NCBI GenBank assembly: GCA_963845895.1
Contig: CAWJTN010000001.1
Span: 620,001-684,000, forward strand
Origin: CAWJTN01 sp963845895
Lineage (GTDB): Bacteria; Patescibacteriota; Microgenomatia; UBA1406; GWC2-37-13
Reading direction: 5' to 3'
Length of the DNA: 64,000 nucleotides
In this document: in pieces, positions 49,797 through 58,956 of the stretch
Layout: each line of letters starts with the position of its first letter
How positions within the stretch are numbered: position 1 is the first letter of the stretch
Translations under genes and position numbers: made by a program
Notes under the pieces: generated by a model
Seen by the model: only the letters and a program-made list of their open reading frames with translations
Told to the model about the DNA's origin: nothing
Databases searched by the model: none

Positions 49797-51440
49797 ATGA
49801 AAATTGTAAAACTTAATTGGGGAAGGGCTTTATTCATCTCAACAATAGCGATAATAATAAGTACAGTTAATATTCTTCATGTCATTATAGGTTATGCTAA
49901 AACTTCTCCTGGCTGGTTTTATATGGCGACAGGGCATTATTATCTTGATTATTTTGAATATTTACAGGAGATCGTTGCCGGTATGAGAGGAAAGTGGCTT
50001 GCGACAAGTTATGTTTCCACTGATCCGACAACACCTTATTTTCAGTCTCTACCTTATATTTTTATAGGGAAAATCGCAAAATTATTTTTTATATCGCCAA
50101 TTTCAGCCTACTGGATAGCAATTTTTATCTTAACCGTAATATTAGTTATCCTAATTTACTTTGCGATGACCCAGCTTTTACCTGGTAAACCTTTATATAT
50201 TCATATCTCGGCGCTTTTATTGTCTGTTTTTGCCACTCCTTTTATTAATTTTAATTCATTTATCAGTAAAGGCATAGTTGATCCTTATGAAATCTGGTAC
50301 AGCCCAAGTTCCTTAAACAAGCGAATAGGCGGTGTACCTTACCATATTCTTAGTTCTGTTGTTATTCTTGGGGTGCTTCTTATGGTTGCAGAAACAGTTA
50401 AAAAAATTACCAACTTAACAGTTAAAAAAATTATTGAAAGGGCGGTTTTAGCAAGTTTTCTGATCACAATAGTCTTAACTTTTTCTCCTTTTAATGTCTT
50501 GACCGCCATCTCTGCGGTTTTTCTGACTGTTTTTTTCTATTTGATATATCATCTGTGGAAAAAAGATAAAAAAACGATCATTAATCTAATTATTTTTGCC
50601 CTGCCAATATTACTTATAGTTTTTCCTGCTGGTATAGGTATAAAAATACTTTATACAAAAATCTTTAAAAATCTCTCAAATGTTGAGACTCAATGGATTA
50701 ATTATCCTCCAATCTCAACCGTACTTCTGAATATCGGTCCGATTTTAATTTTTGTTCCTTTCGGTATATTTACTTACTTCAAAAAAATCTCTCCCTCTAA
50801 AATAATTTTCCTGGCTTTTACCTGTATCAGCTATGCTTTTTTTTATTCAAAGCTTGCTTATTATCTTGGAACTCACAATTTACGATTTGTTTCAGAGTTG
50901 AACTATGTTGTTTTTGGAGCCTTATCTATACTTGGCATTGAAACCATTGGCGGATTTTTCGGTAGATTTAAAAAATTTTTTATAATCTTTATAGTTGCAA
51001 TACTTTTTTCTTTTTTTAGCCTGGTAAACTGGCAGTATCTTCAAGCTGAACTTAATGACTACAATCTGTTCTCACCCATAACCTATCTTCCTCAAGGTGT
51101 AGTCAATGGTTTTATCTATCTTGATAAAACACCCGACAGAAAAGTAGTCTTAACTTCACCTGCGCAGTTTTTAGGTATTATCGTACCAATCTTTGCCGAT
51201 CGATTTGTCTATATCGGTCGTTCAGCCGTTTCTGGCTACCCGCCTAAAGCGGCTCTGGCTGATCTTTTTTATCTTGGAAAAATGTCTGACGAGGAGGCAT
51301 CAAACTTTTTAAGACAGAACAACATAGGTTATGTAGTATTAACATCGATCGAAGGTTACTCTGTCAAAGATTTGGTTAAATATCAATTTTTAAAAGAATC
51401 TTTCAGGGATACGGATATAGTAATTTATAAGGTAATTTAG
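49797..51440 (+). CDS. Multi-pass membrane glycosyltransferase-like protein
   Basis: 547 aa with about 12 TM segments. An extracytoplasmic N-terminal loop (YLDYFEYLQEIVAGMRGKWL, then TSYVSTDPTTPYFQSLPYIF) is followed by alternating helices. The C-terminal domain has FADRFVYIGRSAVSGYPPKA and LRQNNIGYVVLTS, paralleling the divergent gene at 48107 (FVYFGHNPETPF, ENISYVFYG). The two are likely ancient paralogues. Probable polyprenol-linked sugar transferase; substrates unknown. Confidence 0.7.
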   Translation: MKIVKLNWGRALFISTIAIIISTVNILHVIIGYAKTSPGWFYMATGHYYLDYFEYLQEIVAGMRGKWLATSYVSTDPTTPYFQSLPYIFIGKIAKLFFISPISAYWIAIFILTVILVILIYFAMTQLLPGKPLYIHISALLLSVFATPFINFNSFISKGIVDPYEIWYSPSSLNKRIGGVPYHILSSVVILGVLLMVAETVKKITNLTVKKIIERAVLASFLITIVLTFSPFNVLTAISAVFLTVFFYLIYHLWKKDKKTIINLIIFALPILLIVFPAGIGIKILYTKIFKNLSNVETQWINYPPISTVLLNIGPILIFVPFGIFTYFKKISPSKIIFLAFTCISYAFFYSKLAYYLGTHNLRFVSELNYVVFGALSILGIETIGGFFGRFKKFFIIFIVAILFSFFSLVNWQYLQAELNDYNLFSPITYLPQGVVNGFIYLDKTPDRKVVLTSPAQFLGIIVPIFADRFVYIGRSAVSGYPPKAALADLFYLGKMSDEEASNFLRQNNIGYVVLTSIEGYSVKDLVKYQFLKESFRDTDIVIYKVI

Positions 51441-51452
51441 CGAGTTTTGGTG

Positions 51453-51481
51453 TTGACAAAAAATCTAAGATTGAGTATAGT
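51453..51481 (+). promoter_or_regulatory. Sigma70-type promoter
   Basis: TTGACA (51453-51458), 17 nt, TATAGT (51476-51481), 34 nt upstream of the ATG at 51516. Confidence 0.75.
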
Positions 51482-51515
51482 CTTAAAATAGATTAGAAAT
51501 TTCAATCACATTCTT

Positions 51516-52199
51516 ATGGTAGAAAACAAAGCAGATGAGCCATCAAATAAAAGTTCTTTACCTTTGATAAGCGTTATTATTTTAGTAGTTTTTCTTGCTG
51601 TAGTATTTTTTCTTTATAATTGGGTGAGTAAGAAAAGTAAGGGGCAGGTTGTTTATCCAGCAGGCATTAACTACACTGGGAATCAATCTAATCAAGTAGC
51701 TCCTTCGCAAAAACCACAGTATGATTATGCAAAACTGGCCACCTCTTCGGATTGGCCGACGTTCACAAGTTCGAAAGGACAGTATACCTTTAAATATCCG
51801 AAAGGGATGATTCCTTTAATCTTTCCTGGAGATACCAATGACTCTGTTTCTTTTGACGTTGCCGATGTTCCAGCACAGGTTAATCTTATGGCATTGGTTG
51901 AGACAGTCTCAAACTATGATCCAAAGATGGTTGGTAAGCAGGAAGAGTTTGTGACTAATTACTGGAAATACTTTGGAGGCTTAAAAGCATCACAAAACAC
52001 TGCGCCTTTTACTAACGAAAAAGGGCTGAAAGGATATAAGGTGAACTATGTAACCAAAGCCAACGTTGTAACCAGCGACAATTATTTCTTTTTCATGCCG
52101 GGAAATGATGATAAAGTTTTACATGTAAACAATGTCTTCCCAGCCGATGGTCAGGCTGTATTTACAAGACTTTTGGACAGCCTGGATTTTAAGAAATAG
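51516..52199 (+). CDS. Membrane-anchored extracytoplasmic protein, unknown
   Basis: 227 aa. A short cytoplasmic N-terminus, one TM helix (about 18-38), a polar linker (about 45-75) and a beta-rich outer domain (about 80-227) beginning WPTFTSSKGQYTFKYPKGMI. The FKYP start and length resemble PsbP-like lipoprotein domains, the same plan as the gene at 12813. No cysteine lipobox. Has its own consensus promoter. Function unknown. Confidence 0.65.
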   Translation: MVENKADEPSNKSSLPLISVIILVVFLAVVFFLYNWVSKKSKGQVVYPAGINYTGNQSNQVAPSQKPQYDYAKLATSSDWPTFTSSKGQYTFKYPKGMIPLIFPGDTNDSVSFDVADVPAQVNLMALVETVSNYDPKMVGKQEEFVTNYWKYFGGLKASQNTAPFTNEKGLKGYKVNYVTKANVVTSDNYFFFMPGNDDKVLHVNNVFPADGQAVFTRLLDSLDFKK

Positions 52200-52290
52200 A
52201 GTTGTTTTATTCTCCGAACTTAATCCGACATTTTTTGTTATTCTATTAGAATATTAAAGTAGTTAATTTAAAAATTAGGCTAAGTAATAT

Positions 52291-52320
52291 TTGACAAATT
52301 ATTCAATTTTGTGATTTAAT
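52291..52320 (+). promoter_or_regulatory. Sigma70-type promoter
   Basis: TTGACA (52291-52296), 18 nt, TTTAAT (52315-52320), giving a leader of about 60 nt for the gene at 52389. Confidence 0.5.
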
Positions 52321-52388
52321 ATTATTAATATTTTATGAATCTAAGAAAAAATAGAAAAACAATTGCAAGTTAAACCAAAAGTTTAATT

Positions 52389-53006
52389 ATGAATGAATCA
52401 GGTATTCCATTAGAAGATCTACAAAAAATTGTAGGGGAAGAAACCACAGAGTCAAAGAATGCGACTGTTGAGCAAGGAAGACTTACAAGATCAATAACAG
52501 AGACAGCAGCAGCCACAATATTTAATGAAGCAGAAGGACCATTTATACCTGAACAGATTCAGCAAGCTTTAGCCGATTTTAAAGCAGGTTATCTAATAAG
52601 ACGTCAACTTCCAGATAAAACATTAGTCGAGGAGCCGTATGTTATTAGTACAACATTAGCAAAAATGCTTCCCAAGGAAATATTAACTGACCCAAGAAGA
52701 TTAAACGCATTTGTGTCTGGGTTAACGGCTGAAACAATAGTATTTGCAAATGAAACTAATTATACTACCGAGACTGGAGAAAAATTACTTATGGTCACAG
52801 GTCAGTTGCTGCAAAGAGATCATCAAGAAAGGGCTGTAAGCACAATGGCTAACTTTCTTAAAGGCGTTGATACTTCGCTTAGTAAAACTGCCACTCAAAA
52901 TCTTAAAGAATTAAATTTCAAATCTTTTTTGAGATTAAACAGTCAAGCACTAGAGACTCATGTTTCCCCGCAAGTAGCAACAGCTGCTCCAACAGCAGCA
53001 AAATAA
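52389..53006 (+). CDS. Uncharacterised helical protein (205 aa)
   Basis: Soluble, rich in Glu, Ala, Thr; no signal or TM segment. Stretches such as DLQKIVGEETTESKNATVEQ and FIPEQIQQALADFKAGYLIR suggest an all-helical fold. Composition matches the other uncharacterised soluble protein at 17645 in style, but no homology is evident by eye. Family not recognised. It is followed 20 nt later by a membrane protein gene. Confidence 0.6.
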   Translation: MNESGIPLEDLQKIVGEETTESKNATVEQGRLTRSITETAAATIFNEAEGPFIPEQIQQALADFKAGYLIRRQLPDKTLVEEPYVISTTLAKMLPKEILTDPRRLNAFVSGLTAETIVFANETNYTTETGEKLLMVTGQLLQRDHQERAVSTMANFLKGVDTSLSKTATQNLKELNFKSFLRLNSQALETHVSPQVATAAPTAAK

Positions 53007-53026
53007 ATTTGTTATCCTTATAAGAT

Positions 53027-54862
53027 ATGTTTTATCTCTTCCTTTTTATCGGTTTAATTATTCGACTGGTTCTTATTCCTTTGGAAGGTTTTAAGGCTGA
53101 TGTTGCTTATTGGAAAGGATGGAGTCTTGCGGTCGGGGATAAGGGAGTATCCTGGCTAATCAATAACACAAACTATAACTACCCGCCAGGTTTCGCATAT
53201 ATCCTGTGGATTGTTGATAAAATTTATTCAATTTTCAAAAATACTCACAACGTTAACGAATATTGGCTGTCGGACAATCTTCTTTATTTATTTCTTATTA
53301 AATTAATAACGATTTTAGCAGATCTGTTAGTGGTTTATCTCATTATTAAAATTAGTAAGAAAATTACGAATAACGGATTACGAATTGGAAAAATTTTAGC
53401 TTTATTTTACTTCTTAAATCCTGCCACGATTTTTGATGGGGTAGTCTGGGGACAGGTTGATCAGCTTGGCTTCGCTATTTTTCTTTTAAGTGTCTATCTA
53501 TTATTGATAGACCGACCGAAACTTGCATCGATTATTTTTACAGTATCTGCACTGTTAAAATTTCAAAACATAATCTTCATACCTCTTTTTTATCTATTTC
53601 TCTTTAAAAAATATTCTTTTAGACAGATGGTAGGATTTATAGCAGTCAGCTTTACAATTTTCATTGTAGTAGTTTTCCCATTTTTTATTCATCATCAGAT
53701 GGACGTAATTATTCGGCTTCTGACAATTAATGCTGATTGGTTTCCCTGGTACTCGCTAAATGCTTTTAACGGTTGGTGGATTGCATCGCGCCTAAAGGGA
53801 ATGGATGTTGTAGATAAACAGCTGATTTTTGGAATAACTTCGGCAAAACAGCTCGGACTTTTTTTATTTATTTTTGCTTATTTTATAGCATCTATAACTT
53901 TATTTTTTTCAAAAAAAGAAGATCTATTTAGAAATTTTCTTCTTGCTTGTACTTTAGCCGTTTTTGCCTTCTTTCATTTATTAACTCAAAGTCATGAACG
54001 TTACTTATTTCCGGTTATTGGTTTACTAGCTTTAATCTTTTTATTCTATATTAAACCTGGATTAAAAACTGAAGTTGGTTCAAGTTCCAAGTCCCAAGTT
54101 CCAAGTTCCAATCAATTTGCAATTTTCAATTTTCAAACTGTTTGGATGTACTTGGGATTTGGACTACTTGTTTCTTTATTTTTCTTCTCTAACATGTATC
54201 TCTCTATGGGTTGGAACTATCCGGATCAGGTCTACCTGCCTTTTTCAAAGGAAGTCACATTGTCGTTTTCATGGCTTATTTCCATTGTTCAGATAATCCT
54301 TTTTCTTACCTTTTTCTTATGGTTTTTTAGTGAAAAAATCATCAAATATTATTATTTAATTTTGCCTTTTGGAATGTTACTTGTGACTGGGTTACTTTTT
54401 CAAAACTTAAACTACATTCTAAAAAAACCCATTTCCTTAACCCAAATTAAGCCTGTTAGCGCAGGTCAAGATTATCTTGAGTATCAGTACAATAAAACCG
54501 TAGAGTCTGCTAGGGGGGTGAACTACTGGAACAGGTTATCGGTGAACTACTATTTTTATGAAAAAGGGATAGGATCCCATGCTAACTCAGAAATTACATA
54601 TCATTTGAATAAGGAATTTTCTAAATTTTCCACAGACTTTGGTGTCGACACAGAGGGTGATCAGTCAGCAAAAGTTTACTATTCGATTTTAAGAGACGGA
54701 AGACTGCTGTTTAAATCTGATATAAAGGGCCGTTTTGATGCTCCATCTTTAACAGCAGTTAATGTGAAAGGAGTGAATTTTTTAACCCTAAAAATTACCA
54801 AAGCAGGGGATAGTATCTACGGCGCCCATGCCGATTGGCTGGACCCAATGTTAATCAGATAA
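53027..54862 (+). CDS. Multi-pass membrane mannosyltransferase-like protein
   Basis: 611 aa with about 11 TM segments. The N-terminal loop GFKADVAYWKGWSLAVGDKG has the Asp of GT-C enzymes. GVVWGQVDQLGFAIFLLSVY and LKFQNIIFIPLFYLFLFKK are characteristic of the PMT/ALG-like 'WGQxD' group, and AFFHLLTQSHERYLFPVIGL recalls the HERY motif of that group. The C-terminal soluble domain looks like a carbohydrate-binding NPCBM-type fold (EYQYNKTVESARGVNYWNR, KGIGSHANSEITYHL). A repeat-derived segment (SSSKSQVPSSN) lies in a loop. Confidence 0.8.
   Translation: MFYLFLFIGLIIRLVLIPLEGFKADVAYWKGWSLAVGDKGVSWLINNTNYNYPPGFAYILWIVDKIYSIFKNTHNVNEYWLSDNLLYLFLIKLITILADLLVVYLIIKISKKITNNGLRIGKILALFYFLNPATIFDGVVWGQVDQLGFAIFLLSVYLLLIDRPKLASIIFTVSALLKFQNIIFIPLFYLFLFKKYSFRQMVGFIAVSFTIFIVVVFPFFIHHQMDVIIRLLTINADWFPWYSLNAFNGWWIASRLKGMDVVDKQLIFGITSAKQLGLFLFIFAYFIASITLFFSKKEDLFRNFLLACTLAVFAFFHLLTQSHERYLFPVIGLLALIFLFYIKPGLKTEVGSSSKSQVPSSNQFAIFNFQTVWMYLGFGLLVSLFFFSNMYLSMGWNYPDQVYLPFSKEVTLSFSWLISIVQIILFLTFFLWFFSEKIIKYYYLILPFGMLLVTGLLFQNLNYILKKPISLTQIKPVSAGQDYLEYQYNKTVESARGVNYWNRLSVNYYFYEKGIGSHANSEITYHLNKEFSKFSTDFGVDTEGDQSAKVYYSILRDGRLLFKSDIKGRFDAPSLTAVNVKGVNFLTLKITKAGDSIYGAHADWLDPMLIR
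54081..54140 (+). repeat. CAAGTTCC tandem repeat inside the membrane glycosyltransferase gene
   Basis: CAAGTTCCAAGTCCCAAGTT then CCAAGTTCCAATCAATTTGC and CAATTTTCAATTTTC. The units repeat about every 8-12 nt and stay in frame. Related sequence occurs at 43356-43485 and 25365-25420. Confidence 0.65.
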
Positions 54863-55086
54863 GCGTGAAGAAGATTTTTTCCACATACGATCTCCTTTAA
54901 CCCCTCTTCTACCGGTTGCGCGCAAACTTAAACCACAACTTTCCATATCTTCAGTGACTTCAGGGGGAATATAATGAGTAGGATCTTCATATAAACCGGA
55001 ACTCCAACGTACCATTTCAATCGTTCCTAAACCACGTCAGTAAGTTGTTCGGCAATTTTAACTAAAGTAAACTCATATCTAGGCAT
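54851..55086 (-). pseudogene. Broken small gene (about 78 codons, one frameshift)
   Basis: The first frame reads MPRYEFTLVKIAEQLTDVV and stops at TAG. In another frame the sequence continues GLGTIEMVRWSSGLYEDPTH and so on to a TAA at 54851-54853, ending KKSSSRLSD. The total of 236 nt is one base short of 79 codons, consistent with a single-base deletion near 55028-55034. Coding character is good in both parts. Family not recognised. It overlaps the 3' end of the convergent gene by 12 nt. The rest of the 54863-55198 gap holds only the operator described next. Confidence 0.55.
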
Positions 55087-55168
55087 TAAAAAAATTTTAC
55101 TTCTTCTCCTTCTTCTTATCAAGTCAATCTAAAATTATTTATTTGTAGATTATAATCCATTGACTCTC

Positions 55169-55194
55169 ACTTCATTATTTTAATAAATTGAAGT
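55169..55194 (+). promoter_or_regulatory. Palindromic operator O1 before the TrpR-like gene
   Basis: ACTTCA (55169-55174) and TGAAGT (55189-55194) are inverted around an AT-rich centre TTATTTTAATAAAT. A TTGACT at 55160 and the likely -10 (TAAATT, 55184-55189) place it over the promoter of the ATG at 55199. A near copy (O2) lies after the gene. Confidence 0.7.
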
Positions 55195-55198
55195 AATT

Positions 55199-55633
55199 AT
55201 GAGAAATTCAAAATTTCCTCTATCAGATCAAGTTCTTGAGAAACTTTTTGATCTATTTTTTGAAATTGTAGGGAAAAAATCGACTAAAGACGAATTTAGA
55301 AGTACAGTAGTCGATCTTTTAAGTCCGGCTGAAAGGATAATGTTAGCAAAACGAGTAGCTATAATTTATCTTCTTTTTAAAAAGATAGACTACTACAATA
55401 TTTGTACAGTATTAAAAGTGTCTCCAGCGACTGTGGCTAAATATAGTTTTCTTATGGAAAAGAGTCAAGGAATTGTTCCTACTTTTAAGAGAATAATAAA
55501 AATAGAGAAGATAGGGTTATTCTTAGAGGAATTATTTAATACACTTTACCATCCAGGAGTTCCTGGTATAAACTGGAAAGCTGCTTGGGAAAATAAAATT
55601 GCCTTAGAAAAGAAAAAAACTTATGGAATTTGA
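55199..55633 (+). CDS. TrpR/YerC-like transcriptional regulator
   Basis: 144 aa, all helical. Residues about 35-85 match the TrpR/YerC HTH: LLSPAERIMLAKRVAIIYLL, then YYNICTVLKVSPATVAKYSF with the recognition helix SPATVAKYS. The C-terminal 50 residues extend beyond YerC (about 100 aa). It is flanked by two near-identical palindromes, at its own promoter and downstream before the next gene, the usual layout of an autoregulator that also controls its neighbour. The effector is unknown. Confidence 0.82.
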   Translation: MRNSKFPLSDQVLEKLFDLFFEIVGKKSTKDEFRSTVVDLLSPAERIMLAKRVAIIYLLFKKIDYYNICTVLKVSPATVAKYSFLMEKSQGIVPTFKRIIKIEKIGLFLEELFNTLYHPGVPGINWKAAWENKIALEKKKTYGI

Positions 55634-55636
55634 GCT

Positions 55637-55664
55637 CACTTCATTATTTTAATAAAATGAAGTG
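55637..55664 (+). promoter_or_regulatory. Palindromic operator O2 after the TrpR-like gene
   Basis: CACTTCAT (55637-55644) and ATGAAGTG (55657-55664) are perfectly inverted around TATTTTAATAAA. It shares the ACTTCATTATTTTAATAAA string with O1. A promoter for 55729 (TTGTTA-17-TTTAAT) starts about 30 nt downstream. No T-run follows, so it is not a terminator. Confidence 0.7.
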
Positions 55665-55728
55665 GATGATTGATTATTCTTAAATCCTCCATCTTGTTAA
55701 TTTTGCAGAAAACTGATTTAATTTCTTT

Positions 55729-58059
55729 ATGCAAAAAGAAAAATATTGGGAGAAAGTAGTAGTTGTCTTAATTCTTATATTAATAATTGGCTTTAGTTTT
55801 TATATTTATCGCAATGAGTTTAAGGTACTTTCGGACCCGAACGACAACATTTTTCAATATGGGCTTATTGATCAGGCCAAGAACATCTGGAAAAATATCT
55901 TTGCTGGAAAGTTATCACCTTTTTATCTTTTGGATAACTGGAATGAAAGATGGGGTGATGGATTCGCTTTGTCTAATTACTATTCTCACCTGCCACAGGC
56001 ACTGTTTGGGTTGGTTGGAGGTTACAGAACATTCGTTATTTTTAGAACCCTACTTTTAATTACAATGCCTTTGATGTTCTTTTGGGCAGGAAGTATTTTA
56101 GGGTTGCCCTGGGGATTTAATTTAATTTTAGCTTTCTTTAGCCAAGTTATTTTTACAAATGGGTTATATGGGATTGATGTTTCAAGCTTTATCTGGAGAG
56201 GTTGGGGATTGTCGGCAGAGTTGATGGCGACCTTTTTAATGCCGGTAGCCTTTGCCTATTCTGTAGATTTTTTCGAAAACAAGCATAACTTAGGGAAAGC
56301 GGTATTGTTTAATTTCCTTTGTGCAGAAGCACATATAGGAATTTTTTTACTACTTTTAATTGGCTACTCATTTTATTTACCTTGGCGCTTATTTTTATTC
56401 ATTTTTACAAATTTAAAGTTGGAGAATTTCAAATTGCAAATTTCAAATTTCAAATTAGATCGTGTAAAACTAACAAATTTATGGAAGGATGCGGTTTTCC
56501 CTTTTTTTAAATTCAACTTCGTAACTTTATTTTTATTATCCTATTACATTGTTCCTTTTTTCACACAAGGACAATACAGGAATTTTTCGGTGTGGGATCC
56601 GATCTGGAAGTTTAATTCATGGGGAGCAAAGCAAGTGATTGTCTGGTTTTTAAACGGAGAATTGTTTGATTACAGTCGTTTTCCATTTATTACTTTATGT
56701 GTGATTTTTGGTCTTTTATACGGATTAATAGAGAAAAAAAGGATATTTAATTATCTAAGTTTGCTTTTTATCTTTTTTACTGTACTTTTTTTTGGCAAAA
56801 CTACTCTGGGTAAAATAGTTGATCTAATTCCAGGATTTAGCGAGTACCACATTCACCGTGTCATTGTAGCCGTGCAGTTTTTAGGCTTAATCTTAGGCGC
56901 CTGGTTTTTGTACAAATTATTAGAAAAAACCATTCATTTCAATCTAAATTCGTCTCTACCGCTCCTCAAACAGAAAATCTCGAAAAATTTTGGCCTTCTT
57001 ATCTTATCTGTTTTAATATTAGTTTGCTTATTTACTATTTATTCTCTCGAGCAGCCTGTCGTTAAGTATGCGGAAGATAACAACAATTGGATTACAAGAT
57101 CGAACAATGCATATCTTTATGATTTAGATTCTTACAACAAGATAAAGGCTAAACTGGCATCTCTTCCTCCCGCAAGAGTCTATGCTGGAAGGCCGGGAAA
57201 CTGGGGGAAAAATTTTTATGTAGGGGAAACTCCGATGTATATGAATCTTTCACGAGATGGATTTCCCACCATAGAATTTTTACCTGAAAGTTGGTCTCCG
57301 AATAGTGATCCGGAACAATTTTTTGATGAAAACAACCTGGAATATTACAATTTATATAATGTGGGTTATAGCGTACTTCCGCCAGAGATCAATCCACCGT
57401 CATTTGCTAAGTTAATTCTCAAAGAGGGAAGGTACTCTCTATATCAAATTCCGACTTCTGGTTGGTTTGATTTTGGAAAAGCTAACTTAATGATAAGATC
57501 TCCAAAAACAGACCTCTTAAATATAACCAGGCTTTGGTTTGGCAGCAAGTCTTTTAAATCCGGCTACCATCCTGTTATCGATTTAAACTCTAAAGAAAGT
57601 TTAGACTCAACTCCACTATGGTCTGGTAAACTTTGGCAGATTCAGATGACAGATTTGAACCATTTCGTAAACCTAAATGATGGAAAAGAAAGAGATATAT
57701 GGGTTGGAAACCCATTTGATGCCTTACGAGACCAAACCTTTTCTAAAACTACTTTCAGCCAATCTCAAGTGTTAGTTAATGGTTATCAGACAGAGGTTAC
57801 CATAAATAAGGATTGCAAAAACTGCTTTATAATTTTAAAACAAAGTTTTCATCCCAACTGGAAAGTAATACTGGACGGGAGTATAGTATCTCCATTTCCA
57901 GTCTTCCCTTTTTTCATTGGAATACCGGTTGAGACAGCAGGCACTCATAAAATAGTTGCAACTTATGAACCCGGGACCTTAAAGGTTATTTTGGTGTGGG
58001 TAGAAATTTTGGGATTTGGGGGATGGCTTGTGTGGAAAAAATTTAAATTCGTAAAATAG
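55729..58059 (+). CDS. Large multi-pass membrane protein, YfhO/PTPS-related-like
   Basis: 776 aa. About 13 TM segments in the first 460 residues, then a large extracytoplasmic domain and a last TM helix near the C-terminus. The first loop (VLSDPNDNIFQYGLIDQAKN) has Asp residues at the GT-C position. The outer domain (GRPGNWGKNFYVGETPMYMN, EYYNLYNVGYSVLPPE, ILKQSFHPNWKVILDG) resembles YfhO/PF10131-type proteins involved in glycosylation of envelope polymers. It may be controlled by the TrpR-like protein through O2. A repeat-derived stretch (KLENFKLQISNFKLD) lies at about 56420-56460. Confidence 0.75.
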   Translation: MQKEKYWEKVVVVLILILIIGFSFYIYRNEFKVLSDPNDNIFQYGLIDQAKNIWKNIFAGKLSPFYLLDNWNERWGDGFALSNYYSHLPQALFGLVGGYRTFVIFRTLLLITMPLMFFWAGSILGLPWGFNLILAFFSQVIFTNGLYGIDVSSFIWRGWGLSAELMATFLMPVAFAYSVDFFENKHNLGKAVLFNFLCAEAHIGIFLLLLIGYSFYLPWRLFLFIFTNLKLENFKLQISNFKLDRVKLTNLWKDAVFPFFKFNFVTLFLLSYYIVPFFTQGQYRNFSVWDPIWKFNSWGAKQVIVWFLNGELFDYSRFPFITLCVIFGLLYGLIEKKRIFNYLSLLFIFFTVLFFGKTTLGKIVDLIPGFSEYHIHRVIVAVQFLGLILGAWFLYKLLEKTIHFNLNSSLPLLKQKISKNFGLLILSVLILVCLFTIYSLEQPVVKYAEDNNNWITRSNNAYLYDLDSYNKIKAKLASLPPARVYAGRPGNWGKNFYVGETPMYMNLSRDGFPTIEFLPESWSPNSDPEQFFDENNLEYYNLYNVGYSVLPPEINPPSFAKLILKEGRYSLYQIPTSGWFDFGKANLMIRSPKTDLLNITRLWFGSKSFKSGYHPVIDLNSKESLDSTPLWSGKLWQIQMTDLNHFVNLNDGKERDIWVGNPFDALRDQTFSKTTFSQSQVLVNGYQTEVTINKDCKNCFIILKQSFHPNWKVILDGSIVSPFPVFPFFIGIPVETAGTHKIVATYEPGTLKVILVWVEILGFGGWLVWKKFKFVK

Positions 58060-58114
58060 ATTATAGTTAGTTGGCATCTTGATGTGCCTGCTGGTAGACT
58101 GGTGTGGGAACTTT

Positions 58115-58868
58115 TTACAGTGGTAGTATGTTTTCTTTTTCTAATTTTTCTTTTAGCTCGTAAATATTTTTATTGTCTTTCTGAAGATACTTTTTCCAAT
58201 AAGGAAAGAGTTTTTCTGTAAGAGGATTAAGATTCTCATGTCCTACAAATGGAGGATAACTACCACCATTAAGTTGTACTCTTAACTCATTATCTGTAAC
58301 TAATTGGATAAGAGTATGCTCAAGTTCAGAATATCCTAAATAACTATGTAAAATTTCGTGCCATAAGTAAACTGTTGTATAGTTGGGCCACTCCTCGTGA
58401 TGTCCCCATCCAATGACATTTATTTCCATAATACATGCCATTTTTTAAGCTTGGATGGGTAATATATATTTGTATAGACTTATTTAAATCAAAACTAGTA
58501 AGAGATTTAATAATATCGCTTGACTGAGAATAGTTTGCTTTCCACTGTTCTTGGCAAAAATTTAGGTACTTTTGGGCTTGTTTTAATATGACTTGAAACT
58601 GCTCGCTTTTTTCTAGACTTTTAAGGTAATTATCTATTTCATCCCAACTTATACTCTCCCAAAATTGCTTAATGCTTTTTCCTGAAATAATCGACTGTTC
58701 AATAGAAGCACGACCGATTAGAATATCATAGTAGTGTGAAGATTTATCCCAAGCATAATTTTGAAAAGCTAAAATATCTTTCTTATGCTCTTCTGAGGAA
58801 AATCTATCCATGCAGGAAAGAGTATGGATAATTAAATAGGTATTATTTATGGAAAAACTCAATTTCAC
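58115..58868 (-). pseudogene. Putative zinc protease gene with a frameshift at an A6 run
   Basis: The N-terminal frame (58868 to 58344) encodes a helical domain (SSEEHKKDILAFQNYAWDKS, SWDEIDNYLKSLEKSEQF) ending ...THPSLKN. The downstream frame (58441 to 58115) has VYLWHEILHSYLGYSELEH, an HExxH zinc site. Dropping one A in the run TTAAAAAATGG (near 58440) joins them into about 250 aa, the size of DUF2268-like proteases. A real mutation or a homopolymer sequencing error are both possible. Confidence 0.65.
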
Positions 58869-58956
58869 AAGACAAGTATACCAGGAGTTCCGACACCGCG
58901 CACGGGGCTACCTTAAAAAGCTGGTAGGTTAGGATTCGAACTATAATTGCAACAAG

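Noticed and set aside
49769..49837. ATG start of the 48107 membrane protein
   Set aside because: It would begin inside the divergent gene and upstream of the -10 box; GTG 49768 is 9 nt after TATAAT.
55637..55664. O2 palindrome as a terminator
   Set aside because: No T-run follows and a near copy lies at the promoter of the same gene, so an operator fits better.
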